This document shows positions 48,070 through 63,202 of a stretch of DNA of 64,000 bases, piece by piece. The notes beneath the pieces are model-generated. The model was not told the DNA's origin. It saw only the letters and a program-made list of their open reading frames with translations, and did no database searches. Location of the stretch: the NCBI RefSeq assembly GCF_014356525.2, contig NC_052504.1, positions 61,955,086-62,019,085 of the forward strand. The letters run 5' to 3'. The stretch is from Nilaparvata lugens (lineage: Eukaryota; Arthropoda; Insecta; Hemiptera; Delphacidae). Each line of letters opens with the position of its first letter. Positions within the stretch are counted from its first letter, which is position 1. The translations under genes were made by a program, and so were the position numbers.

Positions 48070-49767
48070 TATAGAGAGGTCCACGTTATAATGACAGTGG
48101 AGAAAGATAGGAGAACAGCGTTTCCGATTCTCTGCCTCCTGCAGAGGATAGCTGATACCGGAATATCTAATGTAATATTAATTATTCATTCTTGTTTAAA
48201 ATAATCAATTATATTCTATTCGTCAAGAAAATGTATTTTTCAATGATTAAACAACTAGCAGCTAACCTGTGCTTCGCAAGGGTCTTTCTTAAAACTTGTA
48301 ATGAAATCTAGATGAATTCAAAATAAGCCTATAAGAATCCTCGGTTGATTAAGAATTTATATGCTGCATTTCAAGTAAATCATTATGACCACCTTTCAAT
48401 TAAAAAAAGAAGTTGGATTCAAAATGGCGGAAAAAATTTGGGTGTGACGGAAAACCTGTTTTTATCATTCGAAAAGAATCCCCAATCATACCTATCTTCT
48501 AATTTCCCTTTTAAGAGAAATCTTCTGCTGCTTCCATACAAACTGGAAGCATGACAAATAATTGAAAACTTGACAAACTGAAAACTTTATGTAATCAAAT
48601 CTTGAAGAATTTAAAATTGGTCCATAACCACCCTCGGTTAAGCAAGAATCTATATGCAAAATTTCAAGTTAATCAGTCCAGTAGTTCTGACGTGATAATG
48701 CGTCAAACATAATTTCCCTATACTTTACATCTGTATAGGCTACGTTTATAATCCAGTTCTTTCCTTTATTATAGTATAGAAGATGATACATGGATGGTTG
48801 ATAATTGTTATTTTACTAAAAGATAGAATAAGTTGAATAGTTTCCTTTTCAGAGGGAGTTTTGACAACCCACAAAACTCATTTTTCATTTGAAGATATAA
48901 CGAAAAGGTGCATATGACCTTATTTTTTTGCTCAGCTTGCCAAAATACCCCTCATTCCAATATTAAAATTTTCGACTGACTGTACAGTGAGTCAGTCATT
49001 CTATCAGGGCTCGAATAATTTTGAAATTTTAATTAAATAAAAATAAATTGAAGAATATAATTTCTTTATGTAAATAACAACACCTTAATTCAAAGACATA
49101 TTAACTGCATGCGTTTTCATATTGCCGATACTGCATTGATGAAACTGTAGACGTTTATTTAGCACTTTGTCTCAAAATATTGTTCTAGCTGAAAAATTAA
49201 TAACCCATGCCACGTGTAGGCCTAAACATTGCATCAGGAAAACGAAGTTTCAAAACTATGTTTTTCAGGTAGAAAGCAATATAGAAACAGATGTTCCTTT
49301 TTTAATTTCGACCATATGATTTGGTGATTTTTTAATGAAATCGAATGTACCATTACGGTAATGAATTTTAAACATTAATTCTGAAAAATCTAGAAGAAAA
49401 ATTAAAATTTGGGCTTCCAGGTGCACGAGATTGATATTTCTAGAATCTATGTGCAAAATTTGGAGATCTAAATCATTCCCGTTTTTCCGGTATTTCCACA
49501 AGTTGACATGTTTTGATGCGAACAAACGAACAAACGAACACACGAACGAACACAACCCTACTCTCTCTTATTTTAAAGATGAATGTTTATTATTGACATC
49601 AAAATATTTTATTTATTCATTCATTATACTTTTACATTTTTAAAAAACGAACTGGCACCGTTGCGGAGCTAGAAAAGGATAGCGCTATCTGCTTTTTTAA
49701 ATGATAGACAAGGATAGCAACACCAATGTTAATCGAATACTGCCATTATAACGTGATTCTCACTATA
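48070..49767. mobile_element. MITE, TATAGTGAGG family, interrupted by later repeat
   Basis: The left terminus TATAGAGAGGTCCACGTTAT, then AATGACAGT, lies at 48070, and the right terminus ACTGCCATTATAACGTGATT, then CTCACTATA, ends at 49767. The complete relative at 23477-23840 is about 360 bp. Here the two ends are about 1.7 kb apart because the interspersed repeat at 48254-49580 lies between them. Removing it leaves about 370 bp. Confidence 0.82.
48254..49580 (+). mobile_element. Interspersed repeat, ACTAGCAGCTAACCTGTGC copy
   Basis: Second copy of the family at 29398-30281, with start ACTAGCAGCTAACCTGTGCT, then TCGCAAGG, and end CTCTCTCTTATTTTAAAGAT after a CGAACAAACGAACACACGAA tract. The central part is longer and contains an internal duplicate of the TCCTCGGTTGATTAAGAATT region (near 48336 and 48632). 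No intact coding frame. Confidence 0.7.
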
Positions 49768-52700
49768 GTCCAGTATTAAGGAAGTGTTCCAAGTATCACA
49801 GATTGGCTTATCAATTCATATCCTGTAAACATTGAAAGGTTTCCGAGATTTTTAACAGCTTCAACACCTGTTGCTTGCTAATGTGATTTATAATGCTGAT
49901 TTATAATTAAGATAAGAATAATAATTGATAATGATTACAGTAATTGAAATAGTAAAATAAAAGATCACTTATTAGTTTGATCTCTTGATCGATATTCACT
50001 ACATAACAAGTGTGTAGCGAAAAATGTCATAGATTCATATTATTTATTCATTGCTAACAATTGGGGTCCGATCCGATTAATACTACTCTAACCAATGCCA
50101 AGTGGATCGAACAGCACAGAAACAGAAGAACAGACGATGAAGACTAGCCTCTATCATAAAACATCTAAAAATCGAATGAAAGGATGATAATGCAACGCAC
50201 AACTGTGTCACAACATAAATAAAGTTTCATTACAAGGGCATTGTTCGCCCGCAACGCGTAGGTGTATATCACTGCAATGCACATGTCAACTAGGGCAATA
50301 AGGCAATGCACATGACCACATGTGTGTTTGAGGGTTGAACACATGATTCTGTCATTGAGCATACCACATAACACCCTCATGCGCATGCGCTTGCACGGAG
50401 TGGGGTGTCGAATGGGGTGAATGTGAATGTGGAGAGCCGTCTTTTCAATTTCAGCAAAACATCTATATTATCTATCGCCTCGTCCCAACAACAGATTTCT
50501 CCCTCCTCACATAGTTAAAAAACAAACCACAGTGAATGGGCGTTTCAATACTCGTCCACACCATAGCGACCTGTTACCACAAGTGTTCCGCTTGATTTTG
50601 GTGACTGTCAATGATCATATAATCACTTCTATTCAGGATGCAAAGCAGATGCAATCAATGTACCAGTTGTCAACATTATGTTAGATCAGAGAAGAAGTGC
50701 TCGAATAACAGTCTTGTTCCTGATACTTTTTACATTGAGAAAAAAGTGTTCGGTATCACTTTTTCCAAAATGGTACAGTTGAATTTACATTACTGTAATT
50801 GGTATTATTTCAATGTAAATTGTGAGTATCAGGAAAATGAATAGATCATTCTTTCCACCAATGGTTTTGGTATTGGTAATAGAACATAATATCGTTTTAC
50901 TTTTTTTTAGTAAAAATCGAGGTGAATGAACAGAATCATTCCAATATTACACTTAAAGGGTTCAACTTGAGGATTTAAGATAGAGCTATATCAGATCCAA
51001 AAATCCTAAATGCGAATTCCATATCGAGGCATAATTTGAAAAAATCGTTATTGAATATATTATTAGCATTAAAAAATTTAAATGATTCGACCATTCCAAA
51101 CTCCAGCAAAAAGTGCTAAAATTTGCCCACGCTTCAGTTTCTCTTGCATGGTTATCTTGAATCCATTAAAACTGTATACACTCGAATCCAAGCACTTGTC
51201 AGGACTTCAAGAAATAACCGTTATTATTACTTCAACTTATTCTATGTTTATGACCTATTAACATTTTTGTTAAATACAAAAAAAACCCGCACACATTGGT
51301 ATGCTAAACTTCATTTCAAACGAATATTATGATGATCTCATATGCCTTTATTAGTTTTGCAAGTCTCATAATGTATAAGGAGAGTTGGTTCAATAAATGG
51401 ATACAAAACATACGTATTCAACATAAATATGACTAACTGTTATTAATTACTAACTATATTAATTGATTACTTACTATTATTAATGTATTGTACAAAGCAC
51501 TTTAATTAAAATAAAATTATGACCATGGAGGATAGACTAGGCTGACTGTACCATTTCTCTCCCAAATTTTGATAAAAAAATTAATGATGTCTAATGTTGT
51601 CCAATTCAAAATTATGAAATCACACATCGCTGCTTCGCCACTCAATTTTCGGTCCAGGAATAGTTATTTCAGATACATGAGTTATTTCAATAACCAGTTT
51701 ATAATTAATTGATAGCTGGCTAAGGACAGCTCTTCTAATCAAGATTTAGAACATTCTTTGGATATAAGAGCCAGCTTAGAAGGGATTCGTGACAAAGTGT
51801 GAAAATAACGGAGTGACCGACCGTTGGTGTGTTTGTGAGGATGCAAGAAGAAGAAAAAGGAGAGAAGCCACTGGACCTCGTGGGGCCTTTGCAGGGTTGG
51901 GAAGGGAGAAGCTCGGTTACATAATGCATGGAATGCCGAGGCAGCATCGGCAGGTGTTTGTCTGGAAACGACCTGATACGTCTCCTGTAAAAATTGCGTA
52001 CGGTCTGGCTCTGCGGTCATCCGACCACAACAATGGCAAACACTGTAGACGTTCATCAAATCAAAGACACAACACAGAGAGCACTATTGATCGTTCGCTT
52101 CGCAACAGTGTAAACAGCCCTATACATTTGATTGAAGAGTCTGTTCATTGTGAACTGGACTTTGTTTTGTGTGGTCGTGATTGAATGAGGACATGAGGGT
52201 TCCTTTTGGATACCGAATTCCACGCTCAAAGATCAGTGAATAAAATTCATAAAATTGATATAGCATAATCGTATATACAAACTTTTTTTTGTAGCTCATC
52301 TTTTATTTTTGTAATAACTGGCAACTCAATAATATTGCCCAGTTCATCTATCTCAAAACAGGCTGATTAATAGTGGAATTTCTAAATAGAATAGCCTGTG
52401 ATATTTTCATTGATATCTTTTGGAAGTTTTCATGTGATAATTCTTTGTTGGAAAAAACTCGGAGAATTGTATTGTTGAGCACTTATCCTCATCCAACTAT
52501 TGAAATTTTTTATATGAATATATGCTAACTGACCCTGGAAGATGATTGAATGATTGACTAATCCTCATGGATGAAATTAATTCTCATGAATCCTGTTACA
52601 ACAGTCTTCTACTGTATGTTCAAATATCAGTTATGTAGTGGATTGGACAATTTCTTAGTGAAACTATTATTTTTTGAGAAGTACTGGTGAACTCTTTCCA

Positions 52701-55700
52701 TTTGAAATTTCCTCTTGAAAATTGCCGTATTCCGTTGTAAGTTGAAGCTGTCACGTAGTCCTCCCTAATAGAACCAATGATTCTCAGTCTCCACTTTGTT
52801 AATACGCCATCATCCATGACTCAAATCACAGTACTATTCACCTAATCATCGATGCCATCAAGCTTTCTGATGGCAAACATCTCTGTCTTGTCATAAGGCA
52901 CAGCCATCAGTCTTCTTCAGTCGTCTTCACAATGGCAAATTGAACGAAAATGAAACGTGAAAGATGGACGCACCAACAAACAACAAACCGGCGAAGAGCA
53001 TCAGTCTTTCCATCCTCTTCTCTCTCAGAAATCATCCGCAACGGCCACGTCTTTGTCGTGTCAAGTCATGCTACTTGATTGTTATCTCACCTGAGCTAAC
53101 TAGCCTCCCAACAATCGACGTTAATAGGGTTTGAGGAGCCGTGTGAAAGATCTGCCAGCTCCATAAGACAGCAACAAGTACTCGAAAATGCTGCATTAAT
53201 CTTTCAAATTTCCGGTCGGCTAGTTTTGCACGTCGTCACTTGTAAGGTTTTCATTTGAAAATTTTTTGTCATTGACAGGGCAAGCAATAATCAATTTCTA
53301 ATGACCAAGACAGTTTTTTTCAGAACTCTGGTCTCTTGCAAAAATGATTCTGATCATATTAATCAAATGATGGACCACTTATTCATATTTTCTAGAATAA
53401 CGGTCAACGTGATTTTGTCGGTTGATGTATGTGTATCATCACTTGATAATATTAAGACTTTAAAATTATCCTCGCACACTTTATTACATTTAATTGTAAT
53501 ACATTTTAATACACATTATTGTTGTACTGTATTTGTAAACGTGAGTCTCTCCATCAAATATTTATTTCTATTGATTCCTCGATATACGGACGTCCTGTAA
53601 TGATTATCAAACTTTAGGTAAGGTTTATGACTTGGGAAAATTGTAAAATTTTCTACAATAATTTATCTATTATTCCAGTAAGTAACCAAATTAATCAATA
53701 ATGACTATATTATATGGAGGTTCAACTTCTTGCAGAAATAACAGTCATAATGGCATAATTGATAACTTTATCATCCCCCACTTTTTTACTTCTGCAATCT
53801 GATTAAATTATATAACATGAAATGTTCATCTTCCCTCACCATTCACACCTTTCGTGCTTGGAGTGCGTAAGTAATGTGAGAGAAACACACCTGAGTGATA
53901 AGGAATCGAAGCACTGTGAGCATTTGAACGATCAGTAGTCACGTAGGGATTTTTCTCTTGGGAACGACTCCTACCAGAACGTATCTTTTTCTAATTTCTT
54001 ATCAGTTCCACTGTGAAGAGAATCTCCAGAATGATTGAATCAACACGGTCATTATTGTAATTATTATTATAAACTGTCGTAAAATATATAGCTACCAGCT
54101 ATTGTAATGTATTGTAAAGCTTATAGGGTAATTGTATTTAACAATATCAGCGTAATATAATAAATTGTAATCAACATTATATTAATTTTTTTTCAATAAT
54201 AATCATTATTACTCCAATTTTGGGATGTAAAAGGGGAGTTGTGCAGTGGACTTCAATCATTAAAGTAGTGAATTGTATGAGATTAATTTATGTGTGAAAA
54301 TTATGATGAAGGGTTCAAATTTGCCACACTGTAGTAGAAAAATGAGAAAATCCTGACAGTGGCTTTTTTATTCATTCATTTCATTTTGGTGACGTTTTTC
54401 CATTCCAATGAAATAATAGTGATATTCAATTGAAATAGTCAGCATTAGTCGAATTGGGAAGTATTGATGCTATTTATAAGGAATGCAGACAGTTCAACGT
54501 CAGTCTCACTACAGTTACCGCACCAACTCACCATATATGCAGTTCGGTTGACAGTAAACATGTAACAAACTGGCAAGCGCTAATCTTTTTCTGGGACTAG
54601 CGCTCAATTCTCATCCCTCAGCTCTCTAATCTATTGGCGGACTCAGCTGGAGGAATATGAACATTAATACGATTACTGACGATCCATCTATCTCTGCTGT
54701 TTCCTCTGGGCTCGTCGAGGGATGATTCGAGACTGACCGAGTGTCACCCTATATTTCGTGGGGGAAATGATTCGCTAACGCATTGCACGATAAGCGAATC
54801 ATTTCAAATGAATCCTTTTCTCACGCGTTCCGTAGTCGCATATTAGGCCGGAAATGTCAAACGATTTACGCGCTCCAAATTGAACGCCCGTCACTCAGAG
54901 AGCTCATCAAACTGCTGACGCAATTTCTGCAGATGCGTTTTGACGCTGTGTCCAAAATTTATTTGAAACCTTATTCTGCTTTCTACGTCTTATCTCTCTT
55001 TTTCATGTCTCTCTCAAAACCTATATTGATTAATAACACTGTAATAGGACACTTCTAAAATGCAACTGATATTTTGAGAAGATTAATCATTTTCTAAAAC
55101 AACTGTCCAAATATTGAATTAATTTTTCCCTTAATCATAGTTGATTTGATATTGAAATAATACGATGAATTATATAATAGCATAAGATCATTATGATACT
55201 TGGAGAATACTATGGGCGTATAGTATAGGTCATCAATGGCTTTCCTTATGCTCATGTATCTATGATTTAATCATCATATCTTGTGGACTATAATGTATAT
55301 AAAATGTTCTCAAGTGAAGAAAATCTTCTTTATAATCTAATATCTAAAACTAACATCTCGTCCCTGTTGTCTTTAACGAAACAACGATGTGCAACTCGAC
55401 TTGAATTTAAGAAATTACATACCGGAAAAACTAAATCTATTCTATTACTTCAGAAAGTATAGATCTTTATCTCCCACTAATAAGAATATAATCTTAAAAT
55501 AATCAAAGTAACATTGTGAAATAAGAGCAAGATCTGATTGAAGTTCATTTCTGGTATTCCTGTTATTCAAGATACAGTTACCTCTATGGAATCAATATTT
55601 GAAACCAATTATAGCATTGAAAACCAGTGGCTCTATACTATCCAATTTACCTCTAACTTCTCAGACTTGAAATTAACTTGATCATCACTTCATTCATACT

Positions 55701-58700
55701 CTGAAGACGAGTAATGCTTTTTTCCATTTGATTTTCAACTTCTCCTGTTCAAGAATTTCTTCTCATAGCCGACCAATTAGAGGGTGCATGGATGTGACGT
55801 CAGCCAGCCCAACTTGCTTCTATGATTAGTTTCTTCCGGGCTGGTAGGCCTAGCTCCCCTGCCCGGCACACCTGCATCTTCGAGGGGCTCTGCTTCCGTT
55901 CAACACAGGAAATAATATTCTTGGACGAGCCCTTATCGTGTTATAGCGTGAATCCCTGCTTGTGAAGAAGACACCTCTACAACTCAGTGCGCAGGCAGTG
56001 GCCCCAAGTAATATGATATGTTATTAAAATAGTATTTTTCAATAAACTATTATTAATTATGGGGATGTAGCGATCTTAGCTTATAGCTGAAGAACGAATA
56101 ATTGGTTCTGTGATTTGAATTTGAACAGAAGTAGTAATTTTATAGTGATAGGATGTAAGAAAAACAGCATCCACTCGAATATTGAATGCAAAACCTATAG
56201 AAAATTTAGCTCAACTTCAGATGAGGTAATCTGACAGTCCGTAACGTACATTATAATATATCCGTTTGATTCCATGAAGTTTTTTGAAATTAAGAAAAAA
56301 ATATTGATATCATAGACGATCAAATCTTTCAAATGCCTGTCTCAGCACAATTTTGAAATAACATTTTAGAATATGCCTTGACAGCAATTCACCACCTAAA
56401 ACTTATTTGACATATGTATGTATTAAACAGTAGGCTACTACGTAGAATGAATACATAATTCTGTTGTGAAATCCTTGGAATAGATAGGTTAAATTATTTA
56501 AAAATTGTAATGAGCATGCCATGCAGCATGCTACAAGCAATCATTCATTCTCTATCCGATTATAGTGCATCCTAAACCCTCCCAAACTTCTATGTTCTGG
56601 AAACCCTTCCGAGGTCATTAATGGATGGTCGAAAAGGGTGAGGTCTACATGGTTGGAATTTTAATGAATTCCAAAATGCCTCATGATCATAATATTTCAG
56701 GCTAAACCCGCTTTTTGTGGAAAGCCTTTTGCTTCAACACCCGTGAGCAGTTGGCTTCAAGTGGTGCAGCAAAAACTCATCGCTGGGGATTTTCCAACAG
56801 CTCATAACTCTTTGCATGGCTGACGACTAGGCCTATTCAAACTCTGAACTCACTTTGCTGAACAAGAGTAGACGCCTACTGGGACAAAGCTGAGAGCGGT
56901 TTAGTGGGAGTAGTTCAGTTCGTGTTTGTATTTGTAGACCAATATAATATTATAGATGTAAATTTGTACTCATTTGTTTTACCAACAAAACTTATTTAAA
57001 TAGTAATAAATTATACTCTTTTATACTAAAATCGAATTTAGTAAAACTAATTGAATTATAATACAATCGGTAATATTTGAAACGGTAACAGTCCAAGTAT
57101 ATTCAACTATGATCAATTAAACATCTGTGCTTGATGACCTCAGAACAAGTAGTCAAAAGTTTGAGCTGAGTATTGATTTCTGCAATATCGTATTAGGACA
57201 CAATATTATTGACGATACTTCTTCATTCTACAACACTCCAATATCAATCTTCATTAAAAAGTTTTCTCCATTCAAATTCATCAATAATGGTCATCCGAGA
57301 AATATTTTTATTGCAAAGGATCATGTGCGATTCTTGAAAAAAGGCTTTTAATGATCTTAAAAATCTAGCAATCCAATCATCCAAAGTGAAGATTTCTCTG
57401 CTCCGCGTTCCCAGTGGCTCGTAAACTCTGATACAGTAAATTTAATTCAGTATAGATGTGTGCAGTGTTGGGTGGGTGTGTCTGCGGAACCCTTACTCTC
57501 ACTCCTGATCATCTCACCCTCTAGCAGTATTTTTACTTTCGGTGACTTCCTCATCTCTCGTTTGAGCCCTAAAACGAAGCGACATTTATAACAGTTTTGA
57601 ATTTACGGCACAAGTTTGCTCGCTATCTCCAGGATGAGGGGAGCTACGCCTTGACACCCGAGTATAAAGTATTTCTTTAGTTTTGTCGTCACTGGAACAA
57701 ATTTAATATGAAGCGCACTTTCCATTACCGACCTTATTATACGTTATTATCTTCAGTTAAATATGATGAAAGGGCTCATTCCTCAACAGAAGCAGAACTT
57801 TTTCACCATAACAGTTCCATAAAGAGGTGAAGTTACAGAATCGAAGCGACGCAATTATTAAGGGATTTTGCCTGCTAGGTTTGGAAAATTCCTAGCAAAT
57901 TCTGTACTATCCTCCCTGTGTAATCAATGATCACTTTAAACTGTGTAGTAGGTGATAGGAGAATAATTGTGACTAAATTAGTAAGATAAAACCTGACAAC
58001 AGAGTCTCATCTCTTTTTGAAATAATTGGATTCCAGTTTTTGCTCGCAATTCTTGATATTTACCAGGCTTGAGATTTGAAATCTCGGCTAAATTAGATGT
58101 TTGGTGGCTATTAATTTGTTGATCTTTGGAAATTCTCATGGAGCCAAATGCCGCCAAGGAATATTTGAAGGATCAGGATGTTTTCCACGGCATTAAATAT
58201 ATTTCTAAGTGCTTGTTCAGAAATGTCACTCGCTGGAGCGACATTTTTCCCATATATGTGTTCCCATCAAGGCGGAAAATTTGTGGAGGATGACTTTTTC
58301 TTTTTTGATGCTGGCCCTGTACTTTGACATATATTTGAATAGTTTCATATTGAAATCCAATGAAACCAGTTTGAAAATATTCGTGGGCTGTGCAGCATCA
58401 TTTCGTAAGTAAAAGTGAACGCATAGGTCGCCGGCAACTTGTACCATCTGTATTCTAATCTTGTTTTTTGTTCCATTTAAAAATTTGTTTATTCGAGATT
58501 CTAGGGTGAATCTTTCATTTGATCACAATTATGCTCTTTCATCTGGGACCGATAGGCTCTCTCACATTCCAAACATTGATATTGTAGGCTACTTGCATGC
58601 CCATTTCGGACGGAATCCAATGGTTTGTTAGAGCAGGACACAGCTGTCGACATTTCTTTATTCATACTATTCTGTCGTTTCTGGAATTCCAAATGTAAGT

Positions 58701-60307
58701 AGTTCTCACCTATTCCATAAGAAAGGTTAATTTCTATTCAAAAGCTTAACAAAAAAAGAAAAATGAATGGAAATAAAATAATGTAGCACTCATCATCTCT
58801 ATACATTAAAATTTCAAAATCATAGGTTGATATTTTGTATTTCACAATCTGCGTTTCTTCTTTCAAATTTTGTTTTTTTTTTTTGTTTCATTGTTCATGA
58901 TGACTTGAATTGATTACTGTAGAAACTAAGCTGTTGTTCTATTATTATTTTCAACATATTATCATTTATGAAATTTCTTTCGCTGCAGAATTATCATCAA
59001 TTGTTTGTATTTAATTTACAAGAAATGAGTTGTTATCTATTCCGTTATGAACTAAGATATAATCATGAATAGAACTTATATCTTGGAATAAAGTTTATAA
59101 AACTCCTATCGTGGGATGATGCTCAGCTAACCCATCACCAACTTATAACTAACTGCAGTTGCTTATTCTAGTTTGAAAACTTTGTCACGTTGTTGAACTA
59201 GAAGAACATGTAAGAGTACTATCCTGTTCCACAATAAGTAATGACCCTTCTTCATGTTGAAATTCGCAAGATATACTCACTTCGTTTCTTCAAGTTAGAA
59301 AACATGAGCACTAACCTTTGTTGTTTCAATGTTTATTGCCTCTCTGTATGAGATGTATTTATATTCTTCGTTCAAGAATGGCAATGGATTTCTGATGTAT
59401 GCGATGTATGAACCGATCTTCTGGACACAGCTGAACTGCTGAACTGTATCTTTGTGATTGAATGAAGCGTGCATGACATATATGAGATTTATCAAGCTGT
59501 TCATGTTATAGAAGAAGTTGAAGAATTCAACTATTCATCTTTTTTGCTGCACATCAACGTCCACGTTGTTATTGTTATTTGTCTGAGATGTAGCTCAACA
59601 ATTCACTCGGATTCTGAAGTACTGATACGCTACATTAATTTTTATACTCTACGAGAATGATTGAGTTCAGATGTGTACTTTTTATATTCCAATTCTTAGT
59701 AGGCCTACCTTCTTGTCAGAATGGACATGAGTAGTTTCTTCCTAGATCTATCAAGTCGGTTGAATGAGAAACGAGAAATTCCATGATTGACTTTACGTTT
59801 AATCAATCAGAAATTAATACCAGCTCAGCCAGTCTGAGGTTCAACACTTACTGCATTCATTCACGAATGAACTTCATGACAGGGTTTTAATGAGGATTTT
59901 CGATGGTTCTTGAATGATATTATTTGGAAGTTTCTCAAAAAATCGAAATATTGTAATCATACCCGTACCGTACTCAAGCTTGAAAGCTACTCATGATCAG
60001 AATTTTTATTGTTACGTTATTAACTATAAAGCTAAAGGTCATTAAGTTCATGTTAAAGAAACTCGTCAATAGAATATAAAGGATTTTTGGCCAACCTAGA
60101 ATATACTTTTTGTTGTAAACGAGTGGAATGCGGTTCCCGCCCAAACTTGTGGCATTCTATCGAATAACAAGAAGCCAAAAACGACATAACTATTCTTTAA
60201 TAATCTGCTAAATTGAATGTTAATATTCTTATTTCCTTTTGTGTGATGAGAGTATCTTCTGAGGCGGTGCTCTGACAGATTTTGCTTCGTATATGAGAGA
60301 ACTGTGA

Positions 60308-60331
60308 ATATATATATATATATATATATAA
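60308..60331. repeat. (TA)n microsatellite
   Basis: Twelve or so consecutive TA dinucleotides in bib intron 2. Short frames rich in Tyr/Ile across it are artefacts. Confidence 0.95.
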
Positions 60332-63202
60332 AGAATGATTACAGTTAGAGTTTCCATACAGGCTCTTAGTTCCCAACTGTTGCTGGAGACAGTTTGGTGT
60401 TCCGCAGCAGAAAAAACTTGGCATGAACTACTGAGTATCATACTTGTTTCTCTATCAATCGGTTGATTATCATTCATTTATTTTTGAATCAAATTCGAAT
60501 TCGCCAATAATTCCTATAGCTTACATTGAGCGAGTTTACTGTACACAGACTTCACTGATACTTTTCATTTGTACCTGTGATTGTACCCAGATCGTTTCAC
60601 ATTACATTACTCTTCTACAAGCTACTTTATGTGTTAAGATGATTTTAATCTGAGTAAAACACTAATAAATGAGATAAACAATAGTCTTCGGTAGTAGCAA
60701 AGGTGGAAAATCATGATAGGTGATGTTTGAAAGTATTTAATGTAATTACATAGTTGGAAGGCGATACGTTTGTTAAGATAAGTGGTTGACATTAGCCGTG
60801 GGAATAAGTTGGCTTTCTTGATGACGGCTGGTGAAGTGGTCGGTGGTAGGTCGGTTGGACTCAGCAGGCAAAGAATCTTCTCAGCCACCACTCAGCCAGC
60901 CACCACTCTCACCACTACTTACACTATCACTAACTAATACAGCACTATAGTGGCATCACTTTCAACAGGCCAGCATTCCCCATATAATTATAACATTAAC
61001 AATCCACATTCAACCAATACTGACTGAATGTAGTGAATTTCAACATACAAGATTCGGAGAGCATCATCAGCATGAGTGTGGCGCTCACGCACCTTCTTCA
61101 GTCCCGCCTACTCTCTCTCTCATCTCTCTCACTCCATCGCTTGCACTTTCATCAGTCTGTTTCACTTCTTTTCCCGCTCAATTTTTCTATTTCCATCTCA
61201 GTATCGGCCTCTGTCCCTCTCCTCATTATAAAGTCGAGTTCCATTCCGCTTTATCTCATCTGAAATTTACTTAATAAACGCGAAGCTATGATGATGAAAC
61301 CTACCGGGCCTTCTATTTGATTTTCGAAGATGTTTCAAAGGTCTTCCTTGCAAGCTATGACTAGAACATTCCTGTAAAGAAACCGTTCGCATTACGTCCA
61401 CTATCATTCATTTCATCTATGGGTATATCACCCTACACGTATAGCTACACGTTCATTCTCATCCGACCTAAACTGATTCAACGGGATTGAAACCTCACAG
61501 TTGCCGTAATACGTAGATACGTAAGATACGTGAAAAGTTGGGCTGGTTCATATTTTAATATGTAGGTATTAATGATCAAAATCAATTTTATAATCATTAT
61601 CAACCTGTGTATCAATTAAAAATCTGCTCGCAATCCTATGTGTGAGTCTTCTCATAGCTTTTTTCCATTCATTATTTAATTATTGAATTTGAATTATTAC
61701 GTAATTTTCCTCCAAATTATATTTGTAGGCTATATCTGCTCTTTAGACGTCTATGGACGTAAGATTGAGAAGTAGAATGGGACATTGATACAAAATTATG
61801 ATTTGAAATTGACAAAAGTTATTTTAGAGTAGGGATAATGGGAAGCAATCCGGCCAAATTTCACCGAAACATTTATCCAGCTAGGGATAAATCTATTCAA
61901 TCTTTATGATCATTTGCTCCTCAGTGTCTTTTCACACAATCGTAGACTTGCCAAATCTAACAACCTATCTCCTTCCAAACAACTTTTGAGATAATAGGTT
62001 GTAAAGATAAAAAAATGTGATATAATAATAATAATATAGATAAATGATAAATAATACAAAATGTGATAATAGGTTGCATAGAATCTCATAAGATACGTGA
62101 AAAACACTCTCTGCATGCTATCCTTTGGATTAAAAAGCATAAAGAAGGAATAGACAGCATAGTTAGTTGTGCTGTAGACGGAGTGGAGTTGAATGAATGC
62201 AGTGTTGCAAGTATGTGATCGCTCATTGTGATGTCGGTGTGCTTTGTTGAATGCATCACTGTCACCGATCCGATCACTAGCTTCAAGTCAAGATTGATGT
62301 CCTGGCTCCTGAATGCAGCAGCGGTCTCTCTTCCCATGGACTGCATCAATAAACGGTTCAAGTTTTTATTTGGAGTGCAGCTCGTCTTGTGATGGAACTC
62401 AGAATTATAAAAGAGAGATCCTTGAAAAGTTGACTCAATGGGAGATGAACTTGGAAAACGTCATAAAACTATTTACGACTAACTGATTGATACTGTGACT
62501 AATTGATTGATAACCATGATTCGAATAATTGATTTCCATCTTCGTGAGTGAGTTAGGCCCAAGAGTAAATATACCTAGTTCATTTGTCCCTGGTTGGGCC
62601 GAATTTTCCAAACCAAATCAAACAAGTTTTCCATTTTCCTCATTATATTTATGGCTCAGTATATTGTAGGCAACAAAGATCAAATTCAATTTAATTCATC
62701 ATTTGACCTGAAATTTCATGATCACGTGATTGAAATAACCCAAACGTGATTTTCCAGTCAACAGTATTGAGTAACAATCACCCAAAAGCTCTAGAGATTT
62801 TATTCAATTGGAGAATTTAGCATATAGTTTATCACAATCATAACTTCAAAGTTATATGGGCGTAAGTAAATTTACCAAATGACTAATTTTATTTATCATC
62901 AAAATTTATTGCTTTACAATACAAGATTAATTTGGAGACACTAATCAACTTCTGTTTCTTGTAAAAGCAGAGCTCAGGACAGTGGTTCTCCTGTTTCCAT
63001 TGTATTACGAACATACTGTTTTCAAGAATCGGTCAGCTGTGATATTTGGCTAAAAACATAATCTGCAATAGAATCCACCAATTTTTTCTCTTCTTGCTAT
63101 CGTGTCTATCCAACTGTTGAATGAAAACAATTGGGGATGTAGAGGCTCAGAGCAACAGCTTACTGAATGGAACTAACAGGGAGAACGATGGTGAACAGTA
63201 GG

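Noticed and set aside
51789..52184. 131-codon plus-strand frame
   Set aside because: No recognisable domain, no splice signals that fit, and an overlapping frame of similar length on the other strand; treated as chance.
54783..55058. 91-codon plus-strand frame
   Set aside because: No family recognised, no splice evidence, composition typical of intron DNA.
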